Shown piece after piece: positions 12,484 through 24,946 of a stretch of DNA of 64,000 nt. Origin of the DNA: Haberlea rhodopensis. Taxonomy: Eukaryota > Streptophyta > Magnoliopsida > Lamiales > Gesneriaceae. Position 1 is the first letter of the stretch. Every line of letters begins with the position of its first letter. The translations under genes were made by a program, and so were the position numbers. Below the pieces are notes generated by a model. That model made no database searches, was not told the DNA's origin, and saw nothing but the letters and a program-made list of their open reading frames with translations. Where the stretch lies: the NCBI GenBank assembly GCA_907163345.1, contig CAJQUN010000003.1, positions 2,232,001 to 2,296,000 on the forward strand. The letters are read 5' to 3'.

Positions 12484-12771
12484 TCGACGTAGAGGTATCA
12501 AACATGCCGGACAACACGAGCACATCACTAGCCGGCACGGCCAGTGTCGCTACAGTGTAATGTCGTGTCGGGCCGGGCCAAGGGTTGCAGGCAAGACCCG
12601 TTGGCACGAATTTTTATTTTTATTTTTTATTGTTATCGATCGATCGGAACAATAGTACCGATCGATCGGTAAAGTAAAAGAGACAACACGACACGCACAG
12701 TGTCGTGTCGGCACGATTAAACGGGTCATGCTTGCCCGACATGACTCGTTTGGCATCTCTAACTCGACGTA
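12484..12771. mobile_element. hAT-like MITE with 8-bp target-site duplication
   Basis: The 8-bp sequence TCGACGTA stands at 12484-12491 and again at 12764-12771. Just inside, the ends are imperfect inverted repeats: GAGGTATCAAAC on the left, and GAGATGCCAAAC when the right end is read on the minus strand. The interior of about 270 bases has further inverted repeats, TGTCGTGTCGG against its complement, and CGATCGATCGG at about 12636-12646 and 12659-12669. An 8-bp duplication and short terminal repeats fit a non-autonomous hAT element. It has no coding capacity. Confidence 0.75.
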
Positions 12772-12894
12772 AATAAAATCTTCCCAATAACCAAAGATTA
12801 AAGTTGACGAGGAAAAACAAACAATTACCCATTATACACTTCCTAGTTTTTCACATTTATTTTAAGACTTTTTTATATTTTTGGACCGAAATCA

Positions 12895-13533
12895 GTGTCT
12901 TATTGGTTACAGGTTCAATCGATCGAACCACTGGTTCAATCGGTCATGATGCCAGCGTTATATAATATAACTTTGATCTTTTGTAAAAAATATATATATA
13001 TATATATATTATAACAGTATTATAAGTGAATAACGAGTACTATTCGGATGAATAGTATAACAGTTCACTTGTTTTTTTTAATTAACTAATTAATAAATGT
13101 CAAACTTAAAAAATTAGAGCAAAAACAACGAGCAATGTCCAAAAAAGCAATGTCCCAAAATTATAAAAAAAATATTTATAAAATTTTAAAATGATTCACA
13201 TCTTTTATAATTTTCAAGAAACAAAAAATTATTATATAAGACACATTTATAGAATATATAGATTTTTTGATAGATATACATAAAATATTATTTTGTAATT
13301 ATTTCAATAGCAATAAATTATATATAATATTTTTGTCTAAAAATTTGATTTATAATTTTAACAAAAATATAAAAAATTGATTTGTTTTTGTAACCAGCCG
13401 GTTCAACTGTCGATTGAACATGTTATTTACCGATTTAATCTGATTCTCATTGGCTTTTTAGCATAATGGTGTTAGAGGGTTAATCGGACCAGAAAAAACC
13501 CATTGAACCGGATGGTCCGATTTTCAAAACACT
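12895..13533. repeat. Probable MITE rich in GGTTCAATCGGT words
   Basis: The left part, near 12910-12950, carries GGTTCAATCGATCGAACC and GGTTCAATCGGTC. The right part, near 13395-13525, carries CCGGTTCAACTGTCGATTG and CATTGAACCGGATGG. The outer ends AGTGTCTT and AAAACACT are roughly inverted. The centre is a (TA)n run at 12991-13009 and AT-rich filler. I infer a foldback-type non-autonomous element; boundaries are approximate and no duplication was confirmed. Confidence 0.4.
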
Positions 13534-16440
13534 AGAATTATATATCTTTCGAATTTAAATTTTGAATCTATCCGCATTAGTATATATAATTCTAGTGTCA
13601 AGATAAATCATACATAGAGATAACAAGAGTAGCTTGCATTAATATTCTAGATATGACTTGTTTGTGGTTAGTAGCACCACATACTTTGAAATTCAGCAAA
13701 CCATTAAAATGTTTTGAACTATGTCAAATTTTGCGTATAGGAACCCTTGATTATTTGACGAATCAATGAACTATTCAACTATTTGTGTAACCAACACAAT
13801 TATATCCACACAAAACCTCTTATAATATTAATTCTCATTGTTGCGCCAATTTCGGCTATGAACAACGTTTGGTCTTATAAGTGATATTCTCAAAGAGTAT
13901 CCAATTATACTCTTTTTTAATCATAGTAATGTGTAAGAGTTATCTACAAGATCGTTTCACTAATCTCATTTTGGTTAAATATCCCCTTTGGAGATGAGTC
14001 TTACGATGTCGTGTCAAGACAGAGCTAGCCACCACTCCCTCAGGTCCCTCGATTTTTTATAAAAAAATTTAAAAATAAAGAGAATTTAAGAAACAAGCCC
14101 TAAGATGATTCACCTCCTTTTATGCATCTAATGTTGTTATCGGGTATGCGTTTTATGCGTTCGTCGTTCCTTGAAACTTGTGGACGTTGAAAATAATGAC
14201 AGACACAATATCAAGTCGAGGCAATTGATAAACACTTTGTCTTTAATAAGATTTTGCCCCGCCTACAGTGCATACGGAAAATGAAAATCTTCTTCCAATA
14301 TACAACGACTTCTTCTTGTGATAGTTGCACTACAAATCACAAGCCTCACAAACCACAAAGTTTGCAAACTCACTTCTTCATGAACAAGATATAAATTATA
14401 AAATGATGCCAAATTAAGTTTGATCTTGCTTCTCTCTCAATTATGTGTTATGATTTGAAAACTTTATTTATTTGACTCATATGGGAGGTTATTTTTATAG
14501 ATATCGATGGTGTGTTATCAAAAGACACCATTTGGAGGTAATACACCACGAAAGACCACATATGACATGAAGAGCATCAACCTGTGGAAGAAACTGCATG
14601 GAGCGATCAATCATGCCTTTCTGTTGGACAGACTGCCTAGAGTGATCGTTCACACCTCCCAGTTTCTTGCACTTGATCCCTTCTTGGATTTTCCCTCATT
14701 TCATGCTTAATTTCAATTCATCATGCGTATTTATCCAACATCTAGTTCATATTATCGTAATTACTTTAATCATTTTATAAATATAGTTTTTGCTATAATT
14801 TTCTTTTTCATCTTGCATTTTCTTATGCGCTTAAATTGAGATTTTGCCAATTTTTGTCACCAAATCATTAACATATTTTATACTTGATTTCTCCTTTACT
14901 AATTGGTTACTTAGTCGATATTGCTCAAACCTTTAGTATTGACTCAATCATTATTCATTCATGAGTTTAAAGTTACAAAAGAAACGTCAAACACAACTAA
15001 AAATGATTAAATTTAATAAATAAATTAATAATATTAATTTCATGTTTATATTTTATGATTCTATTTTTTATACATATAATTGAAATGTAATGACTTGATT
15101 GATGTGAAACACATTATTGAGGAAAACATTGAAAATTTTGACGTTGAACATTGTCGTTTTTATTATTCTAAAATCATAGTTTTGTTATCAAAAAAAATAA
15201 ATCGTAGTTTTAAAATTTTTTATTGTATTAAATTAAATTTATTTCTTAGAGTTAATAAAAAATGTTATTATTTTGCGTCAATGTCCATGATAATATTTAT
15301 ATTATTTTTCTTAATAACTAATTATTTTTTTAAAAAAACTTGAATTTCGATATCCCAAACTAAATTTCCTAGGCACTTCCCCTGCAAGTCAATAAGACAC
15401 TACAAGTCTTCAATTATATGCTTCTAGTCCCATTCAACTCGGTATGTCGAATAATATCTTTGATCTCGGATCTACGAGAAATTCTTTGATTGTTCATAAT
15501 CATGTATCTGTTAGTGTCAATGATAGTCGCTTATGTTTGCTTATGTATTCGGTTGTTGTGTTGTGTCTTGGATAATGGTGACTGAGTATTCGTTGTACCA
15601 GTTTGTTTTAGTAAATATAATACATGTTTATATTCAAAAAATATATATTTCATTAAAAAAACTTTTTTAAAAAAAATTAATTTTTTTTCCCATAAAATTG
15701 TATTTTAACCTCTCAAAACTATATTTTGATCAATTAAAAAAAAAACCTTCCTCTATTTTCGGCTGATTATACATGGTGCATTGGTGCTCTGTCACTTTTC
15801 CAATAGCTAACCATTGTAATGTTTCATTATTGCGAGCACTGAATGGCTCTGCAAATATAGATAAAACAGATTGTAAGATTGATCAAAATTTATCTTAAAT
15901 ATGACAAAAAATTTAAAATTTTAAAATAATTTCACATTATAATGTGAAATTACTAATATTTAATTTCTGAATCAAACAAACACATTGTTTTTCCAAAGAG
16001 TCTCCCCACTATTCTTCCCACAAAACTCCCAATAAAATCAAAAAAAATTACAACTTTAAAATTGATGTATAGATATTATCTCTCGTTATACGAAATTTTA
16101 AATAAACTACACAGTTATCAGATTTAAAATATTAATACGCTAGTGAATAATTGTACACTCTCAGATACATAAAATAAATAAATATATAATGGATCAAAAT
16201 CCCAAGATGTTAAAAGGAGTCGTTATGTCAATGACTTATAGCTCATCAGTCATCTAATACAATTACGACCCGAACATCTTGTATCTCCTTACACCCGTCC
16301 TGATAATATAATTGTATTAGTTGGTTAAAAAAAAGGTCACTATATCTTCTAAAACAAAATATACTCTTAATTTAATTTACAAAATTGTCATATAAACATC
16401 CAAATCCAATAGCTCGAATAGTTTATGTTCTCAGTCAACA
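13534..16440. other. AT-rich intergenic DNA, no supported gene
   Basis: About 2.9 kb with many stops in all frames. ORFs of up to 87 codons near 14507 and 15080 have no recognisable motif and biased AT-rich composition. A segment at 14560-14670 repeats GGAGCGATCAATCATGCC- and GAGTGATCGTTCAC-like words, suggesting transposon debris. Nothing else could be assigned. Confidence 0.4.
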
Positions 16441-16499
16441 TAGTGCAGAAAAACAAAGTGTCGAAAGCCCGCTGACGCCATCTCCGCCGCGTTGTGACG

Positions 16500-16964
16500 T
16501 CATCGAGACATGTGGGAGAGGCGGCTGGCGCACGGCTTGAACTGCGAACGGCGTCTCTGCTGATGCGACGACGGACGGATCAACGCCGAGAGAGCTCTCG
16601 TCACCAAATCCCCTTCCACGGTTCCAATTCGCACCAGAGAATTCGTCATGGCCGAACGCCGCATGGTCAATCCCATAGAGCTGGCGTACGACGCCGTTTT
16701 TGAACTTCTGAAACCGGCTTTGTGCAGACTACATCGGAACGAACCGGGGTGGTTCGTGGGCGAGCACATACACATCCTCTTCTGAACCACAGGGGGAGTC
16801 ACGGAGATGCGGGGGTTCGGGGAAGCGGACCGGTCCAGGGAGAAGAAGCTCACGGCTGGGGACGTCGAGCGAAACGACGGCGTACGGGAGGAGAACTGCC
16901 GGTTGGGCGGAGGAGTCGACCGGAGAACTGGTCCGCTTGATTTACGAGCAGAATAAGCTGCCAT
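16500..16964 (-). CDS. Serine-rich protein-like, plant family with CMCSPTNHPGSFRC motif
   Basis: A single-exon ORF of 154 residues. It begins MAAYSARKSSGPVLRS, has a Ser/Pro-rich first half (to about residue 60), then the family signature RMCMCSPTNHPGSFRCSLHK at about residues 63-82, and a conserved C-terminal part containing RRSAMTNSLVRIGTVEGDLV and ALSALIRPSSHQQRRR. Arabidopsis serine-rich-related proteins share both blocks. Their biochemical role is not established; the compact Cys pattern could bind metal, but this is inference. The GC content is far above that of the flanks, as expected for a short intronless gene. The 5' flank on the minus strand has a TATA-like box at about 17068-17078. 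The overlapping plus-strand frames are shadows. Confidence 0.88.
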   Translation of the reverse strand: MAAYSARKSSGPVLRSTPPPNRQFSSRTPSFRSTSPAVSFFSLDRSASPNPRISVTPPVVQKRMCMCSPTNHPGSFRCSLHKAGFRSSKTASYASSMGLTMRRSAMTNSLVRIGTVEGDLVTRALSALIRPSSHQQRRRSQFKPCASRLSHMSR

Positions 16965-17067
16965 TTTGATGGTGATGTTATATTGAGAATTATTTTTTTA
17001 TATTATTATTTTTGAAAATTTGGGGATTTGAGTATTGATTTTGTCAAACAGAGCTAAACTCTGGCCA

Positions 17068-17078
17068 TGGATATATAG
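17068..17078 (-). promoter_or_regulatory. TATA-like box of the serine-rich protein gene
   Basis: On the minus strand CTATATATCC lies about 110 bases before the ATG at 16964, a usual distance for a plant core promoter with a leader of about 80 bases. Confidence 0.5.
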
Positions 17079-17080
17079 AA

Positions 17081-18791
17081 GGACTTTCTCCTAATTGCAC
17101 TTTGGCCCCTGAAGTTTGAGAATATTAATTAGTCCATTTCAAATATACTATTAATAAATAAATAAATAATTAATTATTAATAAGTGGAGAAAATTAAGTT
17201 TGGTGAATACTTACGGTGATGGTATTAGACTAAGAATCTTTCAAACTTCGTTGTGCTAAGGAATAAGAACCTTCGTGACTCTTGCTAGTGTGAAGGGATA
17301 TAATCATTTGTGGTGCATAGTTGATAGTTCATTATTAAATTTATTATATGTAAATGAATGTATGATATACCACTAATCATATAACCATTGGATCGTGTCG
17401 ATCTCATGTGGGTCCATTACATCCAATAGATCAAACTATAATGTATGATGGAAGTTTTCATATATCATATGCATAATGTCTTAAAACTCGAGCTCCCCGG
17501 CCTAACCGTTATAGATAAGAGCTCATATTCACTTTGGGCAGATTCGAGTTCGAGTCGCACTTGTTCTTGACACAAAAATTGATTCAGCCCATCAACACCT
17601 CAAAAATAAAATTATCTAAAGCTCGATCTTATCATAAAACGGTATGATAAATAAATCGTAAACTAATACTAAATTTTACTATTTGTGTGATGTCTCATCC
17701 ATTCTCTGTGTATTAAAAAAATTATAGCTGACCGTGGTAAATAATTGTGTGGACCTGACTTGGTTTGGGCTCTAATATAGATTGTTCAATATCACTGTCT
17801 AAAATTATTGAATATTAGTTTATGTACTTTTTATTTAAAATATCTTTTTTATATTTGGTTGATGTATAAGTTAAGACACAAATCGGATGCATACAAGTAT
17901 TTCTCGCTGAGTGTTACATTAATGTTATGTACACTAATAAAACCAAATCGGGTACTTACACATATTTCTCGCTCAGTATTACATCCATATTATGTGGAGT
18001 GACAAGAAATGAAATTCTCATTTCTAGTCAAAACACTTATTTATCAAGTTATTGGTTGTAAAAAAAATTCACTCGGTTCGGAATGTATATAATAATTATT
18101 ATTATTATCATAATAATTTTATAAATTTAATATAAAAATTATAGCTGTTGACGACGACCTATATTTGTCAAAGAAAATTGTTATATTATACTACACTGAC
18201 AGCCATATTCCTTTATCGCCACAAAACTTTACTAGATTGGACCTTGTCAAGAAAAATTCAACACCGAATTTGAAAGTTTATTGAGTAAACGACAGAGAAT
18301 TCAGCCGTTTCATTCACAACGGCTCGACGAATCAGTTGGCTGGCACGTACTTATATGCAGATTGGTCCTACTACTGTATAGATCCCACGTATCTATTTTA
18401 TTAATATATTTACACATCTAGAACAATACATTATACATTATTAATACTAGTAGACGACGCACACGCGTTGCGTGTGTAACGTAATATATAATGCATATGA
18501 ATTGATTCGTGTAATGAATAAATGAGACATATACATTGGTTAATATTACAATTCAAAAGATACAACAAAAAACCACAACAAACCATTGGAGGGGGTAGTT
18601 TGGTAAATTCAAATTTGTCATACCAAGGTAGTTATTATAAGGGGCTTATGCATTATAATATAGTAAGATATATATATATATATTCCAAGCATATTTCTCT
18701 ATTTTTATATAGACTTTGAATATATCAAAGTATAAAAGAAATTATGTCTAATTTCTCAGTTCCATCTTGGGATAAAATGAAATTGATAATT
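17081..18791. other. AT-rich spacer with small repeats
   Basis: No gene is supported. At 17510-17590 a segment ending in TTCGAGTTCGAGTCGC resembles a tRNA B box and may be a SINE remnant. At about 17875-17995 two diverged copies of a ~65-base unit (ATTTCTCGCT, GTATTACAT words) lie in tandem. ORFs of 64-65 codons here lack motifs. Confidence 0.4.
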
Positions 18792-18796
18792 TGATA

Positions 18797-19459
18797 TGAT
18801 ACCCGCTAGAAGATACCACCTGACGAGCCGACCTGGCTCCAAGGCATGTTACTCGTCTTTCTTCGGCGAGACCTCGCCTACCCATCCGAGCTCTTTTGCG
18901 AGGCCCGACCTGTTTGGCCGACCTATTCCGCCTTACCTGTTTCCCTCCAGTAACTCGACGTGAGACCTCTTTCGAGAGCCCGAGCTGATAGGCCGAGCTC
19001 TCCTCATTTCCCTTGTTGCTACCGACTCTCAGCAAGGAAACCAGTTCCCCAAGATATCTAGTCCTAGATATGCGGAGCAATATCAGGGATTTGATTGTAT
19101 TATCAGGATCTTGACATATCTGGGTAAGATTTGGATAAACATGGAAAGAGTCCTTGTTGCAATACTACTCTTAGGTCTCCGCCTATAAATACCAGGTTTG
19201 GAGTATTTATTAAAGACTAATTTTATAATTGCTTTCACTTACAGCATATATTCTCTTCATATTCTCTCGCCTGACTTGAGCGTCGGAGGGACCCGCCGGA
19301 ACAACTTCCGGACCCTTCTCACATTTGCTTCGTATTTTCAGGTCATTGCAGAAGATATTTGCTAATATCCCGGCTGTTATATTGAGTGTTGGAGGAGAAA
19401 GAGAGGTGAACCCCCTCTCTATTGATATCAGCAAGTCATCGCAAATTTAGGTGATATCA
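18797..19459 (+). repeat. 5' LTR of the Gypsy element (663 bp)
   Basis: It starts TGATACCCGC and ends GGTGATATCA, immediately before the primer-binding site. The start was fixed by comparison with the solo LTR at 45667-46355, which is cut cleanly by a target-site duplication. By that rule the 5-bp sequence TGATA at 18792-18796 would be the target site here. The LTR contains repeated GACC/GGCCGAGC words and a TATA box. Confidence 0.75.
19184..19191 (+). promoter_or_regulatory. TATA box in the Gypsy LTR
   Basis: GCCTATAAATACCAGG stands about 275 bases before the LTR end; the solo LTR at 45667-46355 keeps the same motif on the minus strand near 45934-45944. It likely sets the start of the R region. 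Confidence 0.65.
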
Positions 19460-19460
19460 A

Positions 19461-19478
19461 TTGGCGCCGTCTGTAGGA
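19461..19478 (+). other. Primer-binding site of the Gypsy element
   Basis: TTGGCGCCGTCTGTAGG directly follows the LTR end. TTGGCGCCGTCTGTGGG-like sites are common in plant Gypsy elements and pair with a host tRNA 3' end to prime minus-strand DNA synthesis. The particular tRNA was not determined. Confidence 0.7.
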
Positions 19479-19505
19479 ATTATTTACTGAATTGAAGACG
19501 TTGAT

Positions 19506-22500
19506 ATGGCTGGACGACGTGGACGTGGGCGTGGAGTCAGGAGGAATCAGGAAGAAAGATTAAATCCCAGTGTGGAAAATCAAGATGTTCCTCCACAGCA
19601 GGAAGATCAGGCACCTCCATCTGTTATGAAGGTGGGAGATATGACTATGGAGCAACTGGCACAATTCATCAGTCAGACCATGCAAAATACTCTTTTCCAA
19701 CACCAGGTTCCGCCACCAACGGAAGCTAATCAACCTCCACCGCCTTCTCAAACAAATCAGGTGCCTTCGCCTGTTCAGCCAGAACAGGCCCGTGAAAACA
19801 ATAGGGTAGCCAGTGCTGTGGTAGATACACAAGTAGAGCCTCCGCTAATAGATCCAATGGAGGCTGTATGGGGAGAGATAAGGCGATTGGGTCAGCATCT
19901 TGGTGGCCGAACTCTAGTGGCTATGAGAGAAAGTCCATTCTCCCTAATTATTCTAAGAGAGGAACTCCCACCAAATTTCAGACAACCTGCAGTGGGAGAA
20001 TATGATGGAAGCACATACCCTGAAGAGCATCTTGGAAGATTTGAGAATGCTGCTTTGTTGCATAGGTATTCTGATGGGATCAAATGCCGTGTTTTCCTTA
20101 CCACCCTGGTTAGATCGGCGCAACAGTGGTTTAATTTACTTAAACCAAACACTGTAAGCTGCTTTGAGGAGTTCAGTTCGGCCTTTCTAAACCAGTATGC
20201 CAGCAGTAAGAGGTATCAAAAAACTTCTTTGAGCCTGTTCACTACCAAGCAGAATGAACAGGAGTCCTTGAGGGAGTTCGTACAACGCTTTAACAGGGCA
20301 GCCTTAGAGGTCCCCACTGCAACGATGGATGTCCTTATTAATGCCTTTACACAAGGGCTTAAGGCAGGAGAGTTCTTTAAATCCTTGGTAAAGAAAACTC
20401 CTAGAAGTTATGACGAACTTCTGGGAAGAGATGAAAAGTATATCAATCTAGAAGATGCTCAGAGACAGAGAAGGGTTGATCTGCGGCCATCAGAGAAGAA
20501 GGATAAGTTAGAGTTAAGCAAGAAAAGAACTGTTGACAGGGCTGATGAAAGTGGTCGAACTAGAAGTCAATTTGCATCACGCATACCTCTATCCATGAGC
20601 TTGGAAAGAGCTATGGAAATATGTGATGATAGAAAGAAACTGGAAAGACCCAGGAAGTTGGATAATGGGTCCCGTACGCCTATTTCTGATAAGTATTGTG
20701 AATTCCATAGAGAGTACGGTCATATAACGAATGAGTGCCAGAAGCTTGAAGATGAGGTAGAAAGAATCATCAGAAGAGACTCTGAAATAAAAACTCTGCT
20801 AACAAGGAAGCAGGAACCTTCTCAGAAAGGACAGGGTAGAAGCCGGTACCGAGGTAAAAGAAGAGAAAAGACACCATATAGGGGCCGAACCAGGTCCCGT
20901 GAAAGGGGTATCGCTCCTAAAGAAACAGATAATCAAAGGAGAAGGGTCGAACAGGTGGATAATAATCCTACCCGAGGAACTATTAATATGATCTCAGGGG
21001 GACCCACGGATGGAGACTCGGGCAGAGCTCGGAAAAGTCATGGTAGAAGAATGGAGAATTTCGAAGTATCAGAAGAGTTAATTGAAAGGGATGAGCCTGT
21101 CATAAGCTTCGGACCTAATGATCTGAAAGGAGTTGCAACTCCACACAACGATGCCCTAGTCGTGACTGTAACCATAGCTAACTATGACGTAGCAAGGATC
21201 TTCATTGATACTGGGAGCTCAGTCAATGTCTTATTCAAAGATACCTTAGAAAAGATGCAGATAGAGGGGTCAAAATATGAACACATTGCAACTCCTCTGT
21301 ATGGGTTCACCGGGCACGCAATTCAACCGCTTGGACAGATCAACTTGCCCTTATCTCTGGGTCATGGGATGGCTCGCATAACAAAGATGGTTAATTTCAC
21401 TGTGGTAGAGGCACCTTCATCGTACAATGCAATCTTAGGCCGGCCTGCAATGAAGGACTTCAAGGCGGTAGCTTCTACCTATCATCAGAAATTAAAATTC
21501 CCAGTGGGTAGAGAAGTTGGGGTTCTTTGTGGTGACCAGAAAACAGCCCGCAGATGTTACGTGGACGAAGTAAAGGAAGACGTGAAGCGAGCTCGCCGGG
21601 AGGTCGGTTGTATTGAAAGAGCTGGGTATAGTGTTCCTAAAGACAAAGGCATTCCCAACAGCTTGGATGAAGAACCTGAAATAATTGAGCTTGTCTCTAC
21701 TGATCGAAAAGTAAAAATAGCTAAGGACTTGGAAATAAACATTAAAGCCGATCTCATTTCATGTTTAATTAAAAATGAGGATATCTTTGCCTGGAGTGCT
21801 CGAGATCTAAGAGGAATTAGACCAGACGTGCTAGAACATCATTTGAATGTGCTCTCGGGAGTCCAACCTGTAAAACAGAAGAAAAGACATTTTGGACCTG
21901 AAAAGGATAAGGTCATAAGAGAGCAGGTGGAGGAGCTCCTTCGGGCAGGTCAAATTCGAGAAATACAATTTCCAACATGGCTCTCAAATGTGGTCTTAGT
22001 ACCAAAGAGCTCTGGAAAGTGGAGGATGTGTATAGACTTCAGAGATCTTAATAAGGCATGTCCGAAGGATTGTTACCCATTACCAAGGATTGATCAGATG
22101 GTTGATTCAACAGCGGGACATCAGTACTTATGCTTAATGGATGCCTACCATGGATATCATCAGATTCCTCTGGCTAGAGAAGATCAAGATAAAGTCAGTT
22201 TTGTCACATCAGATGGGACTTTTTGCTATGTTGTTATGCCCTTCGGGCTCAAGAATGCAGGAGCTACTTACCAGCGTTTGATGGACAAGGTGTTTTCAAA
22301 ACAGCTAGGCCGCAATGTGGAAGTATATGTGGACGACATTTTTGTAAAATCAAAAAGTGGCACCGATCTAATTGCCGATCTGACTGAGACTTTCTCCACC
22401 CTTAGGTCTTACGGGTTAAAGTTAAACCCCCAGAAATGTGTCTTCGGGGTAAAAAGCGGGAAATTTCTAGGCTATATAGTGACAGAAAGGGGGATTGAAG

Positions 22501-22703
22501 CTAATCCAGAAAAGGTGAGAGCTATCTGTGAGATGTCTCCGCCGAAGAACCTTCAAGAGGTGCAACGCTTGGCAGGAAAAATCGTTTTTTATCACGATTT
22601 ATTTCTAGATCAGCTCATAGAAGTCTCCCCCTTTTTAAGATACTCCGGAAGGGTGGGAAATTTGATTGGGACGAAAAATGTGGGGAAGCATTTGAAGAAT
22701 TGA
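19506..22703 (+). pseudogene. Gypsy gag, protease and reverse transcriptase, frameshifted near its end
   Basis: A 1065-codon frame. Residues about 1-140 are Gln/Pro-rich. About 150-310 are the capsid-type gag domain (EEHLGRFENAALLHRYSDG, AQQWFNLL, REFVQRFNRAALEV). About 395-415 are a zinc-knuckle variant, CEFHREYGHITNECQKL, followed by an Arg-rich stretch. About 560-580 are the aspartic protease with DTGSSVNVLF. Reverse transcriptase spans about 790-1020 with VLVPKSSGKWRMCIDFRDLN, LMDAYHGYHQIPLA, MPFGLKNAGATYQRLMD and the catalytic YVDD. Near 22583-22590, in a run of T, the frame shifts: the last about 35 residues are out of frame, while the normal continuation is readable in another frame. 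Gag and pol share one frame here, as in many Tat elements. Confidence 0.9.
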
Positions 22704-23278
22704 AAAAATACTTAGCTGAACTTCCAATTTTGGCCAAGCCTATGCAGGCAGAGAGGCTATACGTCTACCTATCAGCGACTGAGGAAGCAATCAGCTCGGT
22801 TCTCGTCAAAGAAAGGGAATCAGAACAGCAGCCGATATATTACTTATCTCATGCCTTGAAGGATGCGGAACTGAGGTATCAGGAGATCGAGAAGTTGGCT
22901 CTAATGTTGATCATCACAGCTAGGAGACTCAGGCCTTACTTCCTATCCCATCCTATAACGGTGCTAACAAACAGTTCCCTGGGAAAAATACTCAGTCGCG
23001 CGGATGTCTCTGGACGACTTGTTAAATGGACAACTGAACTAGGTGAGTATGATATACAGTATGAGCCACGCACAGCTATCAAAGCTCAGGCCTTAGCAGA
23101 TTTTATTGCGGAAACTGTGCATCCCGAAAAAGAAGAATTATGGAAAGCATTTGTAGATGGTTCTTCTTGTAATGAGGGAAGCGGGATTGGGGTTGTGCTG
23201 ATCTCTCCAACCGGAGAAGAGGTGTGTTTGGCTGTTCGACTGGATTTCCTAATGAAGCAGAGTATGAGGCAGTATTGA
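22704..23278 (+). pseudogene. Gypsy RNase H (RT-associated) and start of second RNase H
   Basis: After the first frameshift, this frame carries the RT-associated RNase H-like region (LYVYLSATEEAISSVLVKE, YYLSHALKDAELRYQEIEKLAL, RLRPYFLSHPI) and then KAFVDGSSCNEGSGIGVVL, the start of an additional RNase H of the type found in Tat elements. It ends by a second frameshift near 23245-23255; the next block continues in the overlapping frame, with a few expected residues apparently missing. Confidence 0.85.
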
Positions 23279-24333
23279 CTGGATTAAGGGCTGCTCGAAA
23301 TGTTGGATCTAAGCGTATACATGTCTTCTCTGACTCACAGCTGGTAGCCCAACAAATGAATGGCACCTATGAGGTTAGAAACGAGAAGCTAATCCATTAT
23401 GCAAGTACCATAGAAAAAATAAAGGAGGGATTTCTAGAGGTAGCATTCAAACAGATCCCAAGAGAGGAGAATAGAAAGGCCGACAGTTTGGCAAAAATGG
23501 CTAGTGCTCTCCGCGCTTGGCAAGATAGAGACGTGGTGTTTCAAATTGAGTTGACTCCTAGTCAGGACGTCCCATCTGAATCCGTGGAAGAGAATGATTG
23601 GAGACAAGAGCTCTTAGACTATCTTACCAATGCCAAGCTCCCTTCTGATACCAAAAAAGCGTATAGACTCAAAAAAAGGAGTCAGAGATTCATACTCATT
23701 GAGGGCGTCCTGTACAAGAGGTCTTTTGCCCAACCACTTCTGCGTTGTTTGGGTCCGAAAGAGTCAGACTACGTATTAAGGGAAATTCATGAGGGGTGCT
23801 GCGGAAATCACCTAGGATCGTATTTCTTGGCAAAGAAGGTGCTCCTAGCCGGATATTTCTGGCCTACGATTCAGAAGGATTCGGCTGCTATGGTTATATC
23901 ATGTGATAGTTGTCAAAGACACTCCAGGCTCCAGCATCATCCAGCTATGATGATGAAAGCTATTGTGGCGGCATGCCCATTTGATCAGTGGGGCATTGAT
24001 ATAGTAGGACCTTTTCCAACATGTAAAGCTCAGAAGAAATTTCTGATCGTTGCCATTGATTACTTCTCTAAATGGGTGGAAGCAGAGCCACTAGCCAGAA
24101 TCACTGAGAAAGAGGTCTTCAACTTCATCTGGAAAAACATTGTTTGCCGATTTGGTGTCCCGCGGAAGATCATCTCGGACAATGGAAGGCAATTCCAAGG
24201 AGCTTTGCTCAGGGCATGGTGTGAAGAATTAAAAATCCATCAGGCTCACTTCCGTTGCATATCCTCAGAGCAATGGTCAGGTAGAAGTTACCAACAGGTC
24301 TCTCGTGCAAAGCATCAAAGCTATGTTGGGTAA
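23245..24333 (+). pseudogene. Gypsy second RNase H (rest) and integrase N-terminal and core
   Basis: The frame opens with the rest of the extra RNase H (NEAEYEAVLTGLRAARN, VFSDSQLVAQQMNG, REENRKADSLAKMAS). Integrase follows: the zinc-binding region with EIHEGCCGNHLG and CDSCQRH, then the catalytic core with two acidic residues visible in WGIDIVGPFP and IISDNGRQFQG. Near 24254 a third frameshift precedes the region of the last catalytic Glu, which sits in the following frame. Confidence 0.88.
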
Positions 24334-24817
24334 AGCTAAGGGAAATTGGGTTGAAGAACTACCTAATGTTCTATGGTCATATCGAACTACACCAAGAACG
24401 GGAACAGGTGAAACCCCATTCAGTATGGTCTACGGAAATGAAGCAGTACTCCCAGCTGAAATTGGAGCGGAATCATCAAGAGTGCATTTCTATGACGAAC
24501 AAAACAGCGATAGAAGAGCTGCTGACCTGGACCTGATTGAAGAAGTGAGGGAGGCTGCGGCCATCAGAATGGAAGCCTACCGCAATCGTGTGACGCGGAT
24601 GTACAACAGACGAGTCATCCAGAAAACTTTCCAGGTCGGTGATCTCGTACTAAGAAAGGTGCAAGAGGTTCAAGTGGGCAAGCTTGACCCTAAGTGGGAG
24701 GGTCCCTTCAAGATTGTTGAAAAGCTAAGCTCAGGAGCTTACTACCTAGAAGGTCTTGATGGGAAGATGTTGAAAAGACCATGGAACGCTTACCATCTCC
24801 GAAAATATTATTCTTAG
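24255..24817 (+). pseudogene. Gypsy integrase C-terminal part
   Basis: In this frame the core continues through the Glu-containing segment NGQVEVTN (about 24270-24300), then SIKAMLGKAKGNWVEELPNV, WSYRTTPRTGTGETPFSMVYG and the C-terminal domain with VGDLVLRKVQ and KWEGPFKIVEKLS, a pattern usual for plant Gypsy integrases. It closes with a stop at 24815-24817. The tandem arrays follow. Confidence 0.88.
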
Positions 24818-24946
24818 TTCAGCTCTTTAAATTTTAGCGAAGATTGTTTTTGTTTTTGGACAATATACTCTTTTATTATAGAAAGTTTTATAATTTTTGC
24901 CAGATATTGTACAACCAGGAAAAGGGTTTTCAACCTACCTGAGGAG

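Noticed and set aside
16494..16940. Plus-strand ORFs opposite the serine-rich protein gene
   Set aside because: They are GC-driven shadows; the minus-strand frame has family motifs.
19560..20152. Minus-strand ORFs opposite gag
   Set aside because: No domain, no splice or promoter context; unlike the antisense gene at 26.6-28.3 kb they are shadows.
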